Part shown: in pieces, positions 54,301 through 60,300 of the stretch
How positions within the stretch are numbered: position 1 is the first letter of the stretch
Layout: every line of letters starts with the position of its first letter
NCBI GenBank assembly: GCA_002633025.1
Contig: NMRB01000361.1
Location: 163,764-227,763 of the forward strand
Source: Notospermus geniculatus
Taxonomy: Eukaryota; Nemertea; Pilidiophora; Heteronemertea; Lineidae
Direction: 5' to 3'
DNA length: 64,000 nt
Position numbers and translations under genes: made by a program
Notes under the pieces: model-generated
What the model saw: the letters and a program-made list of their open reading frames with translations, nothing else
Told to the model about the DNA's origin: nothing
Databases searched by the model: none

Positions 54301-57300
54301 CCAGGTAGGACTTTGATGATTTTTGGGTTATGCCACCTGGCGGCCATATTGGATGTCCGATCGGGCTGGAACTTCACATGTACATAAAGGTCATCTGCAG
54401 GGGGCCACATAGCACATTGGAGCGCTTTGGGCCAAATTGTTCCTGAGTTACAGCACTTTGATTATTTTCGGGTTACGACACCTGGCGGCCATATTGGATG
54501 TCCGATCAGGCCGAAACTTCACATGGACATAAAGGTCATCTGCAGGGGGCCACATAGCANNNNNNNNNNNNNNNNNNNNNNNNNNNNNNNNNNNNNNNNN
54601 NNNNNNNNNNNNNNNNNNNNNNNNNNNNNNNNNNNNNNNNNNNNNNNNNNNNNNNNNNNNNNNNNNNNNNNNNNNNNNNNNNNNNNNNNNNNNNNNNNNN
54701 NNNNNNNNNNNNNNNNNNNNNNNNNNNNNNNNNNNNNNNNNNNNNNNNNNNNNNNNNNNNNNNNNNNNNNNNNNNNNNNNNNNNNNNNNNNNNNNNNNNN
54801 NNNNNNNNNNNNNNNNNNNNNNNNNNNNNNNNNNNNNNNNNNNNNNNNNNNNNNNNNNNNNNNNNNNNNNNNNNNNNNNNNNNNNNNNNNNNNNNNNNNN
54901 NNNNNNNNNNNNNNNNNNNNNNNNNNNNNNNNNNNNNNNNNNNNNNNNNNNNNNNNNNNNNNNNNNNNNNNNNNNNNNNNNNNNNNNNNNNNNNNNNNNN
55001 NNNNNNNNNNNNNNNNNNNNNNNNNNNNNNNNNNNNNNNNNNNNNNNNNNNNNNNNNNNNNNNNNNNNNNNNNNNNNNNNNNNNNNNNNNNNNNNNNNNN
55101 NNNNNNNNNNNNNNNNNNNNNNNNNNNNNNNNNNNNNNNGTGATATCCAGTAGCACATCGAGAAAGACTTCCGTTGTAGCACTGCAAGTACTTAAAGCTC
55201 GTTTCTTCCTTGATTCAGAAAGTACATGGTCCGATTCCGCCTCTGAAATGACCGAATCTTTCTGCCCCAAGTCGTACCAACTCCTGCTCTGCTGGTACAC
55301 GTGACTCTGAACTTCTTCATAGGACTTGTCAGAGGAGGAGACCCGAATCCGATTGAGGAGTTTTCCGTCGTCAAGAATGATCAGCACTTCGAACACTTTG
55401 ATCACAGCATTCTGTAAGGTCGGGACCTCAAATAACTGGATTAAATGTTGCAAGCAGCCGTGGCTGTGGAACAGATACTGAGCAGACTGGGACTGGAGTA
55501 GAATCGGCAGGGCGCTCAAACAATGCAGTATTACATTCTGTGTAGTCGTGTATTCTGGACTGCCTTTGTTCAGTAGCAATCGCCGCCCCTGGGCAATTGA
55601 GGGGAGGAAATTCGTAATGAATAATGCCTGCTTCATTCTGACGGTGCCATGGTTGACTAGACGCAGCATGTACTTGGTGACAAGGGAGCCAACAGATGCA
55701 TTTGTACTGTTCACATGGCAGTAGAATAAACGCAAACAGTGCCACTTTTGTTTCATATTATGATCTCCTTCGCTTGCATCACTAGAGAGTGCGCTGTCAG
55801 TGTCAATATTGGACCCCGTTATTCTCTCTTTTGACCTTGACCTGATCTCCTTAGTGGCGCTGGGGGTCTGAGTTGTCAAAATCAAGGGGGAACTAACCCT
55901 GTCAGGGTCATCCTCACTGCAGACATCGCAAGGCTCAGTCAGGTTATCCCCTGTTGCTGAACCTCCACACTGATACAGCAGAGCCCACACGGTCACTTTG
56001 AGAATATGTCGCCTGATATTCCCACTTCGCGTTTCAAAATTCTCCAGAAATGACTTGAGAATCACCTCGGGCAAGACACAGCAACACATTCCTGCAGTTT
56101 CTACACACTGTAATACTTCCTGGCATAAGAACTTTGATTCCAACTTTGGGAAAACTTTGAACAAGAAATGACTCCACGTTGCCACTGCACACATCTGCTG
56201 ATTAGGAAAGTCAGAATCATTGGTGGTGTTCGATGTTGTTAAACCATCCAAGCTACCATAACTGTCACTGTTGGAGAAAAAACTGTCGTATGTGTTCAGC
56301 GGCAAGCCAAGAATATTGTGATGGTGATGAAGATATTTCTGGAATTCACAATGACTATGTTTCCGCTTCAAACATTTCATGGTATGAATATACTCCACTT
56401 TGATCTGCTTCAGAGACGAGATCACCTTCTCAACAGCACCAATGAGCGAGCGAGACATCACACAAAGATCTGTATATCGACCAGAGTTCATTTTGACCTT
56501 GACCTTTTCATCGACGAGGTGAAGGACAGTTTGCAAGAGGTCAAATCCGTGATTGTCAACAAACTCGGAGACAAGCTGGATGGCATTTTTTAGGGAGGTG
56601 GGATTCATTTGCAGCATGCCCAATAGGTGGTGTATCAATTGTAACGTTCCCTCTAAAATATCGGCAAGAAGGAAGAGGTAGGGAAGGGAATCATCTTCAC
56701 CAGTTTCTGAGGTAAGTTTCTCCATGCATATTCGTCCAACTTCTAAAAGCATTGGTATAGAATCCAAGGAGAAAAATGCCGGGAAACCATTCTGCGACTG
56801 ACAGACCATAAGAGACACGATCACAATAGCTCGAATTATGTGCTGTTCCAAGAGAATCATATCAGCATCAGACCAACCCGGTGACAAGTTGAACACCTCC
56901 TCTTCTTTATTGTGTAAACTGCGTAAAATCTCAAGCAAGCCAGGCAGAAGTGACGAGGGGAGAGACTTGGTCAATGGATGCGACTCAATATCGCCCCGAC
57001 AAATTGAACCGATTAGTTCCACCATCAATACACACAAATCAAAAGGGGAGATCTCATCCAACTCAACACTATCCCGGACTTGAAACTGTCCCTTTTGAAG
57101 AAATGACTTCTCCTTTCGCATGATCTGTGGAAAGAACCCAAACTCGCCGGCCAAAGTTTTGAATGATTTGACAACGCCAACGTCCGCTGAGCGTCTCCTG
57201 GATGTCAAACTCTTCGGCAGTGGTCTTGCAGTGGAGGAAAGAAAGTTATCAGAACTTGAAGCTGAATCAGTTTCCATAACTGATTGACGACGCTGCACGT

Positions 57301-60300
57301 ATCGTAACCGACTGGCAATACTTCCACGCTTCTGCTTGCCGGTTTTTGATTGGTTGGATTGCCGTCTCATCGTAAGTAATGCAGCGGGGAGTTGAGCCCC
57401 TTCTGACCGGTGTGGCAGGTTCACAAAGCAGTTGGCAAAGGAGTCCAGGTCATCTGCGGTCCCTGTAAGGATAATGTCAGTGATCAGCATGAAGTATTAG
57501 GATCAAAACTTGTCGTGAACTGAACCTAAACCTACTAATATCAAGGTCAATCCCTACAATTCAAATACAGATCCAAATCAAAGACGGCGTTTCTCTTTGC
57601 CATAATCTTGCAGAAACTCCCTGGTGGTCTCTGTGTCAACTACATGTATCAGCTTCCTCACCTTTTTTAGTCCCTTCTTTCATGGAGGCTCGGCAGCACA
57701 GAGGCAGGAGTGATATCAGTAACTCGCCCAACTCCCTGTTGCATGTCAAACTCTGCAAAAGGATGTAATAAACCAAATTCAAATATGAAATGTTCATGAA
57801 TGATAGACTGGCTTTATAACATCATTCTAAAAGCCCCAGGGAAGACCTATGATATGGAGGAGAGATCATTCTTTCCACCAAACAGGCCCCATAGGCCACG
57901 GAACAACAGGAGATCTAACTGACGACCTAAAGGTTTATGTTATAAGCAAAAACCCACCTCTACTCCAGTAAAACTGAGTACTTTCAGTATCATCCAACCA
58001 CGATTTTGGAGGAGATAGGATATGAGGCCAGAGGTGTCCTCATCGTTGGCGCTGCGGCTGCAACACTGGTGGACATCGGAGAGGAACTCTCGTGAGAGAA
58101 GGTTACTGGCACTCTTCATGTCACTAAAAGAGAAAACCAAAAGGTTCATAATCAAAGGGACTTCAGAGGTATCTTTGACATTGGTTGGTCATCCCATTCT
58201 GGCTCTATCATGTCTGTTCCCTTTTTGTAACCAACTACAACATGCGCTGATTTAAAATGCAGAAGTAGGCATACAAGAAGACAACCTTGAAATTCAGGTC
58301 ATTTCACTTGGCTCCTGCCTCCCATCCTCCCAGAGCAGGGTTTTTTTACATTACCGTATTTTTCGGACTATAAGGCGCGGCCTTTTTCCTTGAAGAAGGG
58401 TCTAAAATTGGGGGTGCGCCTTATAGGGTGGTGCGCCTTATCTGCGGATCCAGTCTGACAATTTGATCACAAGTGTCAAGACACTGACGAACCCAAGCAT
58501 TCAAGCATGCATGGATGCATGCAAGCCAAAGTCATTGTCAGTGTCACAGTGCTGGTTGACAGATGATGCAGTGAAATGTGAACTGATGATCATACAACCA
58601 GATCCATCAGTACCAATAGAATTGCAGATGTCAATGGGTTCAAACAAGGCAATCACACCCTGTAATTGTTGGGTCAATGCACACTGAGCAGCCATGCATT
58701 GTATGTGTATAATATGCACTGACAGGACTGCGCCTTATAGGGAGGTGCGCCTTATGTATGGATTTCATCAGAGATTTTGGGTGAAATTGGGGGTGCGCCC
58801 TATAGTCAGGTGCGCCCTATAGTCAGGAAAATACGGTACTCCTGTGAGGAGCAAAACCAAAGTCCTGTGATGGGAGGATGATTGCCTTTCCCACCCACTC
58901 AGAGTAGGGTAACCACCTTTACCATTTTATATGAAATTGAACCACAGGTTATGCCACGGGAACAAAAATTCTTTGTATAAGCTTTGAAGTGGATTACTAG
59001 GCCAATGAGCCTGTTCGACACAATGTATACACCAATATGTGCATGTTGAGGCCTAATTGTGCGAAAAATAACATAATGATTATGTCATCATTATCTGTCA
59101 TTTGAATTTCGTAACTTGTTCAACAAGTTGTGAAATGAATGATTTGCCAGACATGCTGGTGACGAAGGGAGCGAGCGCTAAGATTAAGAACCCCTGATGT
59201 TCTCAGGATGTGATGAACCCTCTATTTTATCTTCCTTTTTTTGTCTCCCATGCTGATAATGATATTCACAAACATTTGACGGATTCCAATTGGATGAGGA
59301 ACGCTCAAGTCTAATACACCAAAAGTTATTATCACACAAGAGAACCTCTCAGTGGAACCTTTTTTGGACACCTTTGCGGGTTTGGGGCTGACTAAATACT
59401 TTTCTCAATCATGTGAAAATTGAGAGGTAGATTCCTGATAAGGCCTAAAAAAATAAATGTTCTGTTACTGGTTTCATGATCAGAAGAAAATTGACATGAT
59501 TGATGCAGTGATGCAGTTTTTAATTTTTTTTACAAAAGTCTTTTATTTCATAAAATGTATTGTATTTCTCTGTTGAAGGCCTTTGAACGTTTGAAGTTGA
59601 CACTGCTATTGTCTATCGGTCGGCCATTGTGGAAGTAGATAGACATGATAAAGCAATTCCACAGATGATTTTCAGCGACTCGCTTGTTGTAACTTATTTT
59701 GTTCACACCAGATGGCGCGAGGTCTAAGAAATTGCAAATTTCATTCGAAATGAAGAATAATAATCTCTTGACGCACAAGGGTTGATGCGTGCGGTAACTA
59801 GAAACAGAACATTTATTTTTTTGGCCTTATAGAGGTCAAAATGAATAGAAATGACCGAAATGGGACTGAACAGTGTAGTGTTCTTAGTACAGAGGTGTCC
59901 TCCTAACACAGGTATCCAATTCCGCAAGTTTAACTGTTGTATAATTTGACTTGAACAGAAATCTGTCTACTCTTGATGGAAAGGCAAGCCCTTCAAATTA
60001 ATGTTCCTTGTCTGTCATCCAGACAATAGGACAGCAAATATCTTACTGTTGGCAAACTATAGATAGTGGAAGTCAACTTGACTTCATTTACACACATTTC
60101 ATAACAACTTTATCTTCTTGTGAAATATCCATCCAAGGACCAAGATAAAAATAGATAGGGTCTCCAGTCTTGAGTATGTATTATTATCAAAAACTTAAAG
60201 CTCACCTTGTTAAGCTTTCTTGATATTATACAAAGGATTGATAAAATCACACTTGAGACTTGCCTGTCACTCTTTAGGGACCACACGAGTACATGTAGTG

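Noticed and set aside
54427-55187. Long frames on both strands consisting mostly of X residues
   Set aside because: They run through the N gap and carry no information.
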